Source of the DNA: Croceibacterium sp. TMG7-5b_MA50
GTDB lineage: Bacteria; Pseudomonadota; Alphaproteobacteria; Sphingomonadales; Sphingomonadaceae
Length of the DNA stretch: 64,000 nt
Direction of reading: 5' to 3'
Assembly: GCF_039830145.1 (NCBI RefSeq)
Contig: NZ_CP156082.1
Span: 1,382,001 to 1,446,000, forward strand
Under the pieces are notes generated by a model. The model had not been told where the DNA came from and made no database searches. It saw only the letters and a list, made by a program, of their open reading frames with translations. Below, piece by piece: positions 28,167-36,610 of the stretch. Each line of letters begins with the position of its first letter. Position 1 is the stretch's first letter. Made by a program: the position numbers and the translations under genes.

Positions 28167-28979
28167 TCAGCGCAGCCTGCCCACCAACTGCCACCAGCCG
28201 GGCTGTTCAGCGGCGATCGCGGCAGCGGCCGCATCGCGCGCGGCTGCCTCGGCATAAAGGGCGAAGCAGGTCGCGCCTGATCCGCTCATCCGTACCAGCC
28301 ACGCGCCCGTGCGTTCCAGTGCAGCCAGCACGTCGGCGATCGTGGGGCACAGCGTGATGGCTGGCGCTTCCAGATCGTTACGGCCATCCCGCGCGATCAG
28401 CGATGGCGGCCCGTCGGGCATGGGCCCGCGATCCTGCCCGTCCCAGGCCTGGAACACCGGGCCGGTCGCCAGCGGCAGGCGCGGGTTCACCAGCAGCACG
28501 GGCGTGCCGGTCAGGTCACTTGCCACCGGCTCCAGTTCCGTCCCGGTGCCGCGTCCGATGCAGGTGACGCTTTCGACGCAGGCGGGCACATCCGCGCCCA
28601 GCCGGGCAGCGCGCCGGTGCCAATCATCCGGCAAGCCGGCGCTGTCCCGCACGGCGCGAAACAGCGCGCCCGCATCGGCCGACCCCCCACCAAGGCCGGC
28701 AGCAACCGGCAGGCTCTTCTCCAGCGTGACCGCCAGCCCCCCGCTGCGCGGCAGGGTGCCCAGCGCCCGCGTCACGATATTGGCAAACGGATCATCCAGT
28801 GCGTCGGCGAACTCCCCCACAGTTACCACGCTGTCCTGCGCCGCGGCACGCATCGTCAGCCGGTCGCCGGCGTCAACGAAGGCGAACAGCGTCTCCAGTT
28901 CGTGATAGCCATCCTGCCGCCGCCGGCGCACATGCAGCGCCAGGTTGATCTTGGCATAGGCGGTCTCGGTCATGCTCAT
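28167..28979 (-). CDS. ispE: 4-diphosphocytidyl-2-C-methyl-D-erythritol kinase
   Basis: 270-residue GHMP kinase of the non-mevalonate isoprenoid pathway. N-terminal [14 protein letters not shown]-binding [15 protein letters not shown] and C-terminal [11 protein letters not shown] are all present. The ATG at 28979 has GAGG seven bases upstream and is preferred over the ATG two codons later. It is divergent from the AI-2E family permease, about 100 bp apart. Confidence 0.94.
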   Translation of the reverse strand: MSMTETAYAKINLALHVRRRRQDGYHELETLFAFVDAGDRLTMRAAAQDSVVTVGEFADALDDPFANIVTRALGTLPRSGGLAVTLEKSLPVAAGLGGGSADAGALFRAVRDSAGLPDDWHRRAARLGADVPACVESVTCIGRGTGTELEPVASDLTGTPVLLVNPRLPLATGPVFQAWDGQDRGPMPDGPPSLIARDGRNDLEAPAITLCPTIADVLAALERTGAWLVRMSGSGATCFALYAEAAARDAAAAAIAAEQPGWWQLVGRLR

Positions 28980-29024
28980 GCCCGACCTCATAGCGCGGCG
29001 GGCCTGCCGCGCCAGCAATGTTGC

Positions 29025-29049
29025 GGAACGTCGCGTGGGCAGCTTGGTT
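29025..29049 (+). promoter_or_regulatory. Possible EcfG promoter of the AI-2E family permease
   Basis: GGAAC (29025-29029) is followed after 16 bases by GGTT (29046-29049), one base off the EcfG consensus CGTT. A transcript starting about eight bases later would give a leader of about 20 bases carrying the GGGGGG ribosome site of the ATG at 29077. Confidence 0.4.
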
Positions 29050-29076
29050 GATGCGGCAATGCGATTGGGGGGCAGC

Positions 29077-30174
29077 ATGGACGATCTGGGTATGGCGACT
29101 GGCACGCAGGACAAGTCGTGGACGATTGGGCGGATCGTCACCGCGGCGGTCGCAATCCTGGCGGTCCTTGGCCTCGCCTGGCTGCTGGTCAGCCTGTCGG
29201 ATTTCGTGCTGCTGGTGTTCGCCGCAGTGGTGCTCGCCTGCATCTTCGATGCCATGGCACAGGGGATCGGCAGGCTGACCGGCCTGAAATCCCGCGGATT
29301 GAAGCTCACCATCGCCGTTATCGTGCTGCTGCTGGTGTTCATCGGCACCTTTGCGCTGTTCGGCGCGCAGTTCGCACAGGAGTTCGAGACGATCACCGCC
29401 TCCATCCCGCCCGCGTTGCAGCAGGTGGAAGGGCTGCTGCAACGGCTGGGCTATGGCGGCACGCTGACCAGCCTGTTGGACCAGGGCACGCAGGATTTGT
29501 CCTCCGTCGCCAGCCGCATCGGCACCTATGCACTGGCCGTGGGCAGCGGCCTGACCGACTTCGTGCTGGTGTTCTTCGCCGCGATCTTCATCGCCGCCGA
29601 TCCGGGCCTCCACCGGCGCGGGCTGGTGCTGCTGATGCCGCGGAAAGCGGAAAAGCCCGCGCGCGACTTCCTGGACGATTGCGGCAATGGCCTCCGCGGA
29701 TGGATGCTGGGGCAGGCTGTCTCCTCCGTACTGGTGGGCACGCTGACCTGGGCGGGCCTGGCTCTGCTGGGGGTCCCGGCGGCGGGCGGCCTGGGCCTGA
29801 TCGCCGGGCTGCTGGACGTGATCCCGCTGGTCGGCCCGGTGCTGGCCGGCATACCGGCCGTGCTGCTGGCCTTCACCGTATCGCCGATGACCGCCTTGTG
29901 GAGCGTGGGCCTGTTCCTGGTTATCCAGCAATTGCAGGGCAACGTCCTGCAACCCATGATCCAGAAGCGCGCGGTCGACGTGCCGCCGGCGGTGTTGCTA
30001 TTTGCGGTATTTGGCGCAGGCGTGCTGTTCGGCGGCCTCGGCGTGCTGCTGGCCGCGCCGTTGACCATCGTCCTGTTCCTGTTCGTGCAGCGGATCTACG
30101 TCCGCGACATCCTGCGCAAGCCGATTACCGTAGCCGGGCAGGAGAAGCCGGACGAGTCCGGCGCCGGCGACTGA
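29077..30174 (+). CDS. AI-2E family transporter (PerM/TqsA-like permease)
   Basis: 365-residue inner membrane protein with about eight hydrophobic helices and the family signature LIAGLLDVIPLVGPVLAGIP. The C-terminal region VIQQLQGNVLQPMIQKRAV and the AAPLTIVLFLFVQRIY tail are typical. The ATG at 29077 is preceded by a G-rich ribosome site; the upstream part of the frame looks non-coding. True substrates of the family are mostly unknown; some members export autoinducer-2 or sodium. The possible stress promoter upstream hints at an envelope stress role. Confidence 0.88.
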   Translation: MDDLGMATGTQDKSWTIGRIVTAAVAILAVLGLAWLLVSLSDFVLLVFAAVVLACIFDAMAQGIGRLTGLKSRGLKLTIAVIVLLLVFIGTFALFGAQFAQEFETITASIPPALQQVEGLLQRLGYGGTLTSLLDQGTQDLSSVASRIGTYALAVGSGLTDFVLVFFAAIFIAADPGLHRRGLVLLMPRKAEKPARDFLDDCGNGLRGWMLGQAVSSVLVGTLTWAGLALLGVPAAGGLGLIAGLLDVIPLVGPVLAGIPAVLLAFTVSPMTALWSVGLFLVIQQLQGNVLQPMIQKRAVDVPPAVLLFAVFGAGVLFGGLGVLLAAPLTIVLFLFVQRIYVRDILRKPITVAGQEKPDESGAGD

Positions 30175-30182
30175 GCCGCTGG

Positions 30183-31028
30183 CTACCTGCTGGCGGGCGC
30201 GCCGCGAGCATCGGTCGCTTCCGCCCCAACGCCCGCACAATGGCCGAACATCGCGTTCAGCGTACTCGCCAGCCGCAAGCCAGCCTTGGTCATCTGCTGG
30301 TGCAGCAATGGCCGTGCGCGGAAGATGTAGGTGCCGTCGATCTGATCAGTGGCCGGATAGACCTGCGAATGCAGCGCGCGTGACTCATTGGCCCAGGTCG
30401 CCGGGTCGGTAGTCGCCCAGGCGATCGCCTCCTCCGCCGTAAGCTGGTTCTGCAGGTAATCGGCCCATTCGCGATACGACATCTGCTCCATATCGATCAG
30501 CCCGCTGTCCCACAGCGCATGCAAGTTCGTCTGCTCGCCGCCGCGAAGCGTTACGGTCACGTCGTTGCCGCCGCGATCGTGATCGTTGCCGGCATGCAGC
30601 GGCTGGTTCAGATCGCCGACGATGTGGATCACCATCCGCAGCGCCGCTCGTCTCTCCTCCAATGGAGCGTCGGCGTCCAGCACCGTCGCGCGGTAGGCGG
30701 CGAGAGCGGAGATGGCGTCACCCTCCGCCGGGGCGCCCGCTTCGGCATAGGTCTTGCCGTCCGGAATGGTCACGAAGTGCCAAGGGTATGTCTTGTCGTG
30801 CCATTCGGGGTCGGGCGACAGGCGCATGTAGTCGGCCCAGTTGGCGGCATCGGCCGGTGTCTCGGGCCCGAGCAGCTCGCGGATTTCCAGACGGGTCTGG
30901 CCGCAGACGAAGCGGTCGGCCAACTCCGCCGCGACCCGGTGTCCGATCGGTCCCCACGCCTGGGCCGGACCGGGGATCATCAGCATCGCGGCGGCGCAGC
31001 ACGCGGCAAGGATGGGGCGCACGATCAT
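30183..31028 (-). CDS. Secreted S1/P1-type zinc nuclease
   Basis: 281-residue exported nuclease cleaving single-stranded DNA or RNA. After a signal peptide (AQA/W) the mature protein starts with Trp (WGPIGHRVAA), whose N-terminal amine ligates zinc in this family. Other zinc ligands are in NWADYM, HIVGDLNQPLHAGND and HALWDSG. AGGAAG precedes the ATG at 31028. It begins 10 bp after the ETF-QO stop and so is probably cotranscribed with it. The extreme C-terminus is convergent with the permease gene. Confidence 0.9.
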   Translation of the reverse strand: MIVRPILAACCAAAMLMIPGPAQAWGPIGHRVAAELADRFVCGQTRLEIRELLGPETPADAANWADYMRLSPDPEWHDKTYPWHFVTIPDGKTYAEAGAPAEGDAISALAAYRATVLDADAPLEERRAALRMVIHIVGDLNQPLHAGNDHDRGGNDVTVTLRGGEQTNLHALWDSGLIDMEQMSYREWADYLQNQLTAEEAIAWATTDPATWANESRALHSQVYPATDQIDGTYIFRARPLLHQQMTKAGLRLASTLNAMFGHCAGVGAEATDARGAPASR

Positions 31029-31038
31029 CTTCCTGTCA

Positions 31039-32709
31039 TCACATATTGGGGTAATTCGGCCCGCCGCCGCCTTCGGGCGTGACCCAGACGATGTTCTGGC
31101 GCGGATCCTTGATGTCGCACGTCTTGCAATGGACGCAGTTCTGCGCGTTGATGACCAGTTCCGGTCGCCCCTCTTCGACGCCGGTGTATTCGTACACGCC
31201 GGCCGGGCAGTAGAACTGCTCCGGCCCGGCATAGATCGGGAAATTGACCTCGCGCGGGATCGCCGGGTCCTTCAGCGTCAGGTGGCTCGGCTGGTCCTCT
31301 TCATGGTTGGTGCCCGACAGGAACACCGATGACAGCCGGTCGAAGCTGACGACGTTGTCGGGCTTGGGATAGGCGATCGGCCGGAACATATGCGCCGGCA
31401 GCGTCGCGGCATGGTCGGGATGGTGGCCCAGCGCGCCCAGGCGGATGCCGGCGGTGCGCAGCCACATGTCCGCGCCGGCCAGTACCGTGCCGATCTCACC
31501 GCCGAACTTGGTCACCAGCGGCTGCGCGTTCTGGACCTTCTTCAGCTCCTCCGCGATCCAGCTGGAGCGGACCGCCGCGTCGTAGCTGTCGAGCTGGACG
31601 TTCTCCTCACCCGCCGCGATGCTGGCGGCGGCGGCCTCGGCCGCGAGCATGCCGCTCTTCATTGCGGTGTGGGTGCCCTTGATCCGGGGTACGTTGACGA
31701 AACCCGCGCTGCAGCCGACCAGCATGCCGCCGGGGAAGGCGAGCCTGGGGACGCTCTGCCAGCCGCCTTCGTTGATCGCCTTCGCGCCGTAGGCGACGCG
31801 CTTGCCGCCTTCCAGCAGGGTGCGGATGGCAGGGTGCTGCTTCCAGCGTTGGAATTCCTGGAACGGGCTGATGTACGGATTGGCGTAGTCGAGCGCGGTG
31901 ACGTAGCCGAGGGCGACCTGGCCGCCCGCCTGGTGGTACAGGAACCCGCCGCCCCACGCCTTGTCATGTTCCGACAGGGGCCAGCCCTGCGTGTGCACCA
32001 CCTTGCCCGGCTCGTGCTTCGCGGGATCGATGTCCCACAATTCCTTGACACCCAGGCCATAGACCTGGGGCTGGCAGTCCGCCTCCAGGTCGAAGCGGGT
32101 CTTCAGCTGCCGTGCCAGGCTGCCGCGCACACCCTCTGCGATCAGCACCTGTTTCGCCAGGATGCCCATGCCGGGCTGGTAATCGTCCTTTGGCGTCCCA
32201 TCACGGCCCACGCCCATGTCCTGCGTCACCACGCCGATCACCGCGCCGTCGTCGCCCCACATCAGGTCCGCCGCGGGGAAGCCCGGAAACACCTGCACGC
32301 CCAGCGCCTCCGCCTGCTCGCCCAGCCAGCGGGTCAGGTTGGCGAGGCTGCCGGTGTAGTTGCCGTCATTGCTCATCAGCGGGGGCATTAGCAGATGCGG
32401 CATCTCGTACTTGCCGCCGCGCGTCAGCACCCAGTGGTGGTTGCCGGTCACGGGCATGTCCGCCAGCGGGCAGCTCTCCCGCCAGTCGGGCAGCAATTCA
32501 TCCAGCGCGCGCGGATCGATCACCGCGCCCGACAGGATGTGCGCGCCGACCTCGCTGCCCTTTTCCAGCACGACGACTTCCAGCGCATCGTCGATCTGTT
32601 TCAGGCGGATAGCGGCGGAAAGACCTGCGGGACCGGCGCCGACGATCACCACGTCGACCGGCATCGTCTCGCGCTCGACACCTTCGACCAAAGTGCTGTT
32701 CTGGTTCAT
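31039..32709 (-). CDS. Electron transfer flavoprotein-ubiquinone oxidoreductase
   Basis: 556-residue inner membrane-associated enzyme passing electrons from ETF (fatty and amino acid oxidation) to ubiquinone. The FAD motif VVIVGAGPAGLSAAIRL is near the N-terminus, a substrate/UQ domain occupies the middle, and the C-terminal [4Fe-4S] motif is CVHCKTCDIKDP with the upstream Cys in FYCPAGVYEY. Full family length. It faces the UDG-like gene across a 44-bp gap. Confidence 0.95.
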   Translation of the reverse strand: MNQNSTLVEGVERETMPVDVVIVGAGPAGLSAAIRLKQIDDALEVVVLEKGSEVGAHILSGAVIDPRALDELLPDWRESCPLADMPVTGNHHWVLTRGGKYEMPHLLMPPLMSNDGNYTGSLANLTRWLGEQAEALGVQVFPGFPAADLMWGDDGAVIGVVTQDMGVGRDGTPKDDYQPGMGILAKQVLIAEGVRGSLARQLKTRFDLEADCQPQVYGLGVKELWDIDPAKHEPGKVVHTQGWPLSEHDKAWGGGFLYHQAGGQVALGYVTALDYANPYISPFQEFQRWKQHPAIRTLLEGGKRVAYGAKAINEGGWQSVPRLAFPGGMLVGCSAGFVNVPRIKGTHTAMKSGMLAAEAAAASIAAGEENVQLDSYDAAVRSSWIAEELKKVQNAQPLVTKFGGEIGTVLAGADMWLRTAGIRLGALGHHPDHAATLPAHMFRPIAYPKPDNVVSFDRLSSVFLSGTNHEEDQPSHLTLKDPAIPREVNFPIYAGPEQFYCPAGVYEYTGVEEGRPELVINAQNCVHCKTCDIKDPRQNIVWVTPEGGGGPNYPNM

Positions 32710-32753
32710 GGACCGGACTTGATCGTTGCACCCGTTGACGTCAAGACGGGCGC

Positions 32754-33506
32754 GTGACCGACAACGCCGCCAAAGCCCCGCCGGCGCAACATGCGGCCGA
32801 CACGATCGCGGCGGTGCTCGACTGGTGGCAGGCGGCCGGGATCAGCCATGCCTTCCATGACGAGCCGCAGGACTGGCTGGCCCCGCCCGAACCGCCGGCA
32901 AAGCGCAAGGCACCCGCGAACCCGCCCGCGCCGGAGCCGGAAGTTCACAAGATCGGCGGCGATCCGGCGGGCTGGCCGGCCGATCCGGCCGCCTTTTCCG
33001 CATGGTGGATGGCAGAGCCGAGCCTGCCCGGCCCCGATCGCCGCGTCGCTCCACGCGGCACGGCAGAGCCGGAGCTGATGGTGCTGGTCGCAATGCCGGA
33101 AGCGGAGGATGGCGAGCAATTGCTGTCGGGGCCGCAGGGTCGCTTGATCGGCGGGATCGCCCGCGCGCTGGAGCTGGCAGAGGACGACCTGTACCTCGCC
33201 AGCGCCCTGCCCGCGCACATCGTGCTGCCCGACTGGACGGCCTTTCAGGATATCGGGCTGCCCGCGATCATCCAGCACCACGTCGCGCTAGTGCGGCCCC
33301 GCCGCCTGCTGGTGCTGGGCGCTGGCGACGTTCTGCCGCTGCTGGGGCACGATCCGGCGCAAGCATCTCCCGGTGTTCACACTCTGTCTGCTTGTGGCGT
33401 CGCAAGCCCGGTGCTGGCCAGCTTCGCGCCCGACGCGCTGCTGGCACGCTGGCAATTGCGCGCGCAGCTGTGGCGCGCGCTGCTCGACTGGACGGACGGG
33501 GATTGA
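32754..33506 (+). CDS. Uracil-DNA glycosylase-like protein lacking Fe-S cysteines
   Basis: 250-residue protein with a GTG start. After a Trp- and Pro-rich N-terminus, residues from about 108 (MVLVAMPEAEDGEQLLSGPQ) to about 210 resemble the family 4 UDG fold: GEAP-like loop, then GRLIGGIARALEL, a SALP strand, and HHVALVRPRRLLVLGAGDV matching the PK-xxVxLG strand. The four cysteines and the catalytic Glu/Asn of active enzymes are not recognisable, so activity is doubtful. It is coupled to the lytic transglycosylase by TGATG. Confidence 0.6.
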   Translation: MTDNAAKAPPAQHAADTIAAVLDWWQAAGISHAFHDEPQDWLAPPEPPAKRKAPANPPAPEPEVHKIGGDPAGWPADPAAFSAWWMAEPSLPGPDRRVAPRGTAEPELMVLVAMPEAEDGEQLLSGPQGRLIGGIARALELAEDDLYLASALPAHIVLPDWTAFQDIGLPAIIQHHVALVRPRRLLVLGAGDVLPLLGHDPAQASPGVHTLSACGVASPVLASFAPDALLARWQLRAQLWRALLDWTDGD

Positions 33507-35260
33507 TGATCAGGACCATTCTTGCAGGCGTGGCAGCACTGGCGCTGTCCGCCACGGCGGGACAGGCCCGCAGCAGCCATGATTACTATGCCGGCCGGGT
33601 GCAGCTGGCGGCGACCGAGGTCCCCGCGCAGCTGAACCAGGTCGACCGCGAATATTACCGCGCGGTGTTCGCCGCGATCCGGCGGCAGGATTGGCCGGGC
33701 GCGCAGGGGCTGCTGGCGCAGCGCGGAGACGGCGTGCTGCACCCCGTGGCGCTGGCCGAACTCTACACCGCGGCGGGCAGCCCGCGGGTCGAGCTGTACC
33801 AGATCGACGCGTGGATGCAGCGCGGGCGCACCCTGCCGCAGGCGGAGCAACTGGCCCGGCTGGCGCTGACCCGCGGCGCCACCAGCCTGCCCGGCCTGCC
33901 GATGCCGCAGCAGATGCAATCGCAGGGCGGCATTCCCAAGCGCATCCTGCCCTCGTCCATCAATGACGGCACGATGCCGGCGACGCTGAGCACCGCTATC
34001 CTGGATCGGATCAAGAACGACGATCCCGATGGCGCGCGCGCTCTGCTGGACGGGGTGGATGCGCTGCTGAGCCCGGCTGCGCGCGCCGAATGGCGGCAAC
34101 GGGTGGCGTGGAGCTATTACATCGAGAACCGCGATGCCGCCGCCCTGGGGCTGGCGCAGACGGTGGCGGCGGGCGACGGTCCGTGGGTCGGCGAAGGCGA
34201 ATGGACCGCCGGCCTTGCCGCATGGCGGCTGGGCGATTTCGTCACCGCCGGCGACGCGTTCGAGCGGGCCGCCTATTACGCGCACAATCCCGAACTGCGA
34301 TCGGCCGCGCAATATTGGGCGTCGCGGGCGGCGCTGCGCAACCGGAGGCCGGACCACAGTGCCGAATTGCTGCGGGGCGCGGCGCTGGCGGACGAGACGA
34401 TGTACGGCATGCTGGCGGCCGAGCAACTGGGCACCGCCCTGCCCGCCCGCGTCGATACCGCCGATTTCAGCGCACGCGACTGGCAACAGGTCGGTGGGCA
34501 GGAGAACGTGCGGGTCGCCATCGCGCTGATGGAGGTCGGGGAAGACGACCTCGCCAGCGAGGTGCTGCTGCACCAGGCACGGTGCGGCGATGCGAGCGAT
34601 TATGCGGCATTGTCGCGCCTGGCGCGCGATCTGGGGCTGCCGTCCACCCAGCTTTACATGGCGTACAACGCGCCCAACGGCGCGCGCAGCGATCCGGCCA
34701 GCTATTACCCGGCCCCGCGCTGGGCGCCGCGCAATGGCTGGCAGGTCGATCCGGCGCTCGCCTTCGCGCACACGCTGCAGGAATCGAACTTCCGCGCCAG
34801 TGCGGTCAGCCCGGCGCAGGCGCAGGGTCTGATGCAGATCACCCCCATCACCGTGCGCCAGCACGCCCCGCGGCTGGGCATGGATGCGGGCAGCCTGAAC
34901 ATCTTCGACCCTGCAGTGAACCTCGCATTCGGGCAGCAGAACCTGGCCATGCTGCGCGACAGCCCGGCGACGGGCGGCGCCCTGCCCAAGATCATGGCCG
35001 CCTACAATGCCGGGCTGACCCCCGTCACCCGCTGGAACGGGGAGATCAATGATGGCGGCGATCCCCTGCTCTACATGGAATCGATCCCCTATTGGGAGAC
35101 GCGCGGCTATGTCGCCATCGTGACCCGCAATTACTGGATGTACGAACGGCAGGCGAGCGCCGACCTGTCCCCCAGCCGCGTCAGCCTGGCGCAGAACCAG
35201 TGGCCGGCCTTCCCCGGCGCCGGCGGGCAGGTGTACCTTTCGGCCGGAGGACAACGCTGA
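33506..35260 (+). CDS. Soluble lytic murein transglycosylase (Slt70-like)
   Basis: 584-residue periplasmic enzyme cleaving peptidoglycan with 1,6-anhydro product formation. A signal peptide ends near residue 20 (GQARS). A long alpha-helical superhelix covers about 50-400. The C-terminal SLT domain has catalytic Glu in LQESNFRASAVSPAQAQGLMQ, then AAYNAGLTPVTRW. The ATG overlaps the preceding stop as TGATG, and the next gene starts the same way, so the three genes form one coupled operon. Confidence 0.92.
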   Translation: MIRTILAGVAALALSATAGQARSSHDYYAGRVQLAATEVPAQLNQVDREYYRAVFAAIRRQDWPGAQGLLAQRGDGVLHPVALAELYTAAGSPRVELYQIDAWMQRGRTLPQAEQLARLALTRGATSLPGLPMPQQMQSQGGIPKRILPSSINDGTMPATLSTAILDRIKNDDPDGARALLDGVDALLSPAARAEWRQRVAWSYYIENRDAAALGLAQTVAAGDGPWVGEGEWTAGLAAWRLGDFVTAGDAFERAAYYAHNPELRSAAQYWASRAALRNRRPDHSAELLRGAALADETMYGMLAAEQLGTALPARVDTADFSARDWQQVGGQENVRVAIALMEVGEDDLASEVLLHQARCGDASDYAALSRLARDLGLPSTQLYMAYNAPNGARSDPASYYPAPRWAPRNGWQVDPALAFAHTLQESNFRASAVSPAQAQGLMQITPITVRQHAPRLGMDAGSLNIFDPAVNLAFGQQNLAMLRDSPATGGALPKIMAAYNAGLTPVTRWNGEINDGGDPLLYMESIPYWETRGYVAIVTRNYWMYERQASADLSPSRVSLAQNQWPAFPGAGGQVYLSAGGQR

Positions 35261-35787
35261 TGGCGATCGACGAGAGCCGCACCTTCCGACCCATCAACAT
35301 CGCGCTGCTGACCGTATCGGACACGCGCGGACCCGATGACGACACGTCCGGCGACATCCTGGCCGCGCGGATCACCGGCGCCGGCCACACGCTGGTCGCG
35401 CGCGCGATAGAGCGGGACGATGCGGGCGCGATCATGTCCCGGCTGGAAGGGTGGATCGACGATCCGGCGGTGGACGCGGTAATCTCCACCGGCGGCACCG
35501 GCCTGACCGGGCGCGACATCACGCCGGAGGCGGTGCTGCGCGTGGCGGACAAGGAGATCCCCGGTTTCGGCGAGCTGTTCCGCTGGATCAGCTACCAGAC
35601 GATCGGCACCAGCACGGTGCAGAGCCGGGCATTGGCGGCCGTGGCGCGCGGCACCTACATCTTCGCGCTGCCGGGATCGAACGGCGCGGTGAAGGATGGG
35701 TGGGACGGCATCCTGGCCGAACAGCTCGACAGCCGGAACCGGCCCTGCAACTTCGTGGAACTAATGCCCCGCCTGCTGGAGCGGTAA
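35260..35787 (+). CDS. moaB: Molybdenum cofactor biosynthesis protein MoaB
   Basis: 175-residue MogA/MoaB-family molybdopterin adenylyltransferase. Motifs VSDTRGPDDDTSGD, VISTGGTGLTGRDITPEA and ALPGSNGAVKDGWD are complete. GGAGG precedes the ATG, which overlaps the transglycosylase stop as TGATG. The stop is 7 bp from that of the convergent ZIP gene, with no terminator between them. Confidence 0.94.
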   Translation: MAIDESRTFRPINIALLTVSDTRGPDDDTSGDILAARITGAGHTLVARAIERDDAGAIMSRLEGWIDDPAVDAVISTGGTGLTGRDITPEAVLRVADKEIPGFGELFRWISYQTIGTSTVQSRALAAVARGTYIFALPGSNGAVKDGWDGILAEQLDSRNRPCNFVELMPRLLER

Positions 35788-35794
35788 GCCGGCG

Positions 35795-36505
35795 TCACCC
35801 GTGGGCAAGGCCGGTCACCACCCACATCAGCACCATGCCCGCCAGCGTCGCCAGCGTGACGCGCAGGCGCGGGTCGCGGGCATGACTGCGCGGCACCAGC
35901 TCGCACGCGCCGATATACAGGAACACGCCACCGAACACCGCCAGCAGCGGAGCCATCAGCCCGTCCGGCACCGCGATCAGCAGGCCCGCCAGCGTGCCTG
36001 CCAGCGGCGCCGCGCCATTGATCAGCAGCCACCGTTTCGCGATGCGCGGGCCCGACCGGGCGAGCGACAGGCTGACCGTGTTGATCCCATCGGCCACGTC
36101 ATGCGTCAGCACGGCAGCGGCGATCAGCCAGCCGATCTCCGCCGAGACCTGGAAGGCGATGCCGATCATCGCGCCGTCGATGAAGCTGTGCAGCGTCAGG
36201 CTCGCCGGCCCGAGATGCGCCTGCCACGGCTGCGGCCGGTCCGCGCCGGGCAGTTGGTGCAGCAGCAGGTAGGCACCGACGCCGAGGCCCAGCCAGGCGA
36301 ATAGCTGGTGCATCTCGTAACGGTCCGTGGCGAGCTCCACCGCCTCCGGGATCAGGTCGAACAAGGCGACACCGAGGACGATGCCGGCGGCAAGGCCCAA
36401 CACCAGCGTCGCCCGGTTCTGCAGCCGCAGTGCGAGCAGCCCCCCCAGCAGCGTGGCGGCACTGGCAAGGACGCCAAACAGGATGGGGAGCAGCATCGCG
36501 GGCAT
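35795..36505 (-). CDS. ZIP-family divalent metal transporter
   Basis: 236-residue inner membrane protein with about eight helices. Metal-binding helices carry LHSFIDGAMIG and LTHDVADGINT, the His-rich motifs of helices 4 and 5 in ZIP proteins. Likely cargo is Zn2+ or Fe2+, not resolvable from the sequence. It is divergent from the radical SAM gene with 105 bp between them. Confidence 0.88.
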   Translation of the reverse strand: MPAMLLPILFGVLASAATLLGGLLALRLQNRATLVLGLAAGIVLGVALFDLIPEAVELATDRYEMHQLFAWLGLGVGAYLLLHQLPGADRPQPWQAHLGPASLTLHSFIDGAMIGIAFQVSAEIGWLIAAAVLTHDVADGINTVSLSLARSGPRIAKRWLLINGAAPLAGTLAGLLIAVPDGLMAPLLAVFGGVFLYIGACELVPRSHARDPRLRVTLATLAGMVLMWVVTGLAHG

Positions 36506-36571
36506 GGTGGCCCGGCGACCTAGCCTGTCCCGCGGAATGTCACAACGTCACAGATGGCGGCGAGCCCCAGG

Positions 36572-36600
36572 TTGATCCACTTGCACCAATGTTCTATGTT
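36572..36600 (+). promoter_or_regulatory. Predicted sigma-70-type promoter of the radical SAM gene
   Basis: TTGATC (36572-36577) and TATGTT (36595-36600) are separated by exactly 17 bp. The start would be about six to seven bases later, only a few bases before the ATG at 36611, implying a leaderless or near-leaderless mRNA. No ribosome site is visible before that ATG, which agrees. Confidence 0.45.
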
Positions 36601-36605
36601 TGTTC
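36591..36605. promoter_or_regulatory. LexA (SOS) box, alphaproteobacterial type
   Basis: GTTC (36591-36594), seven bases, GTTC (36602-36605): the exact GTTC-N7-GTTC alphaproteobacterial LexA box. It overlaps the predicted -10 element, the usual position for LexA repression. Confidence 0.6.
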
Positions 36606-36610
36606 TTGTC

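Noticed and set aside
32735-32744. Palindrome TTGACGTCAA between ETF-QO and the UDG-like gene
   Set aside because: It could be a pair of opposed -35 boxes or an operator, but I find no matching -10 on either strand and no second copy.
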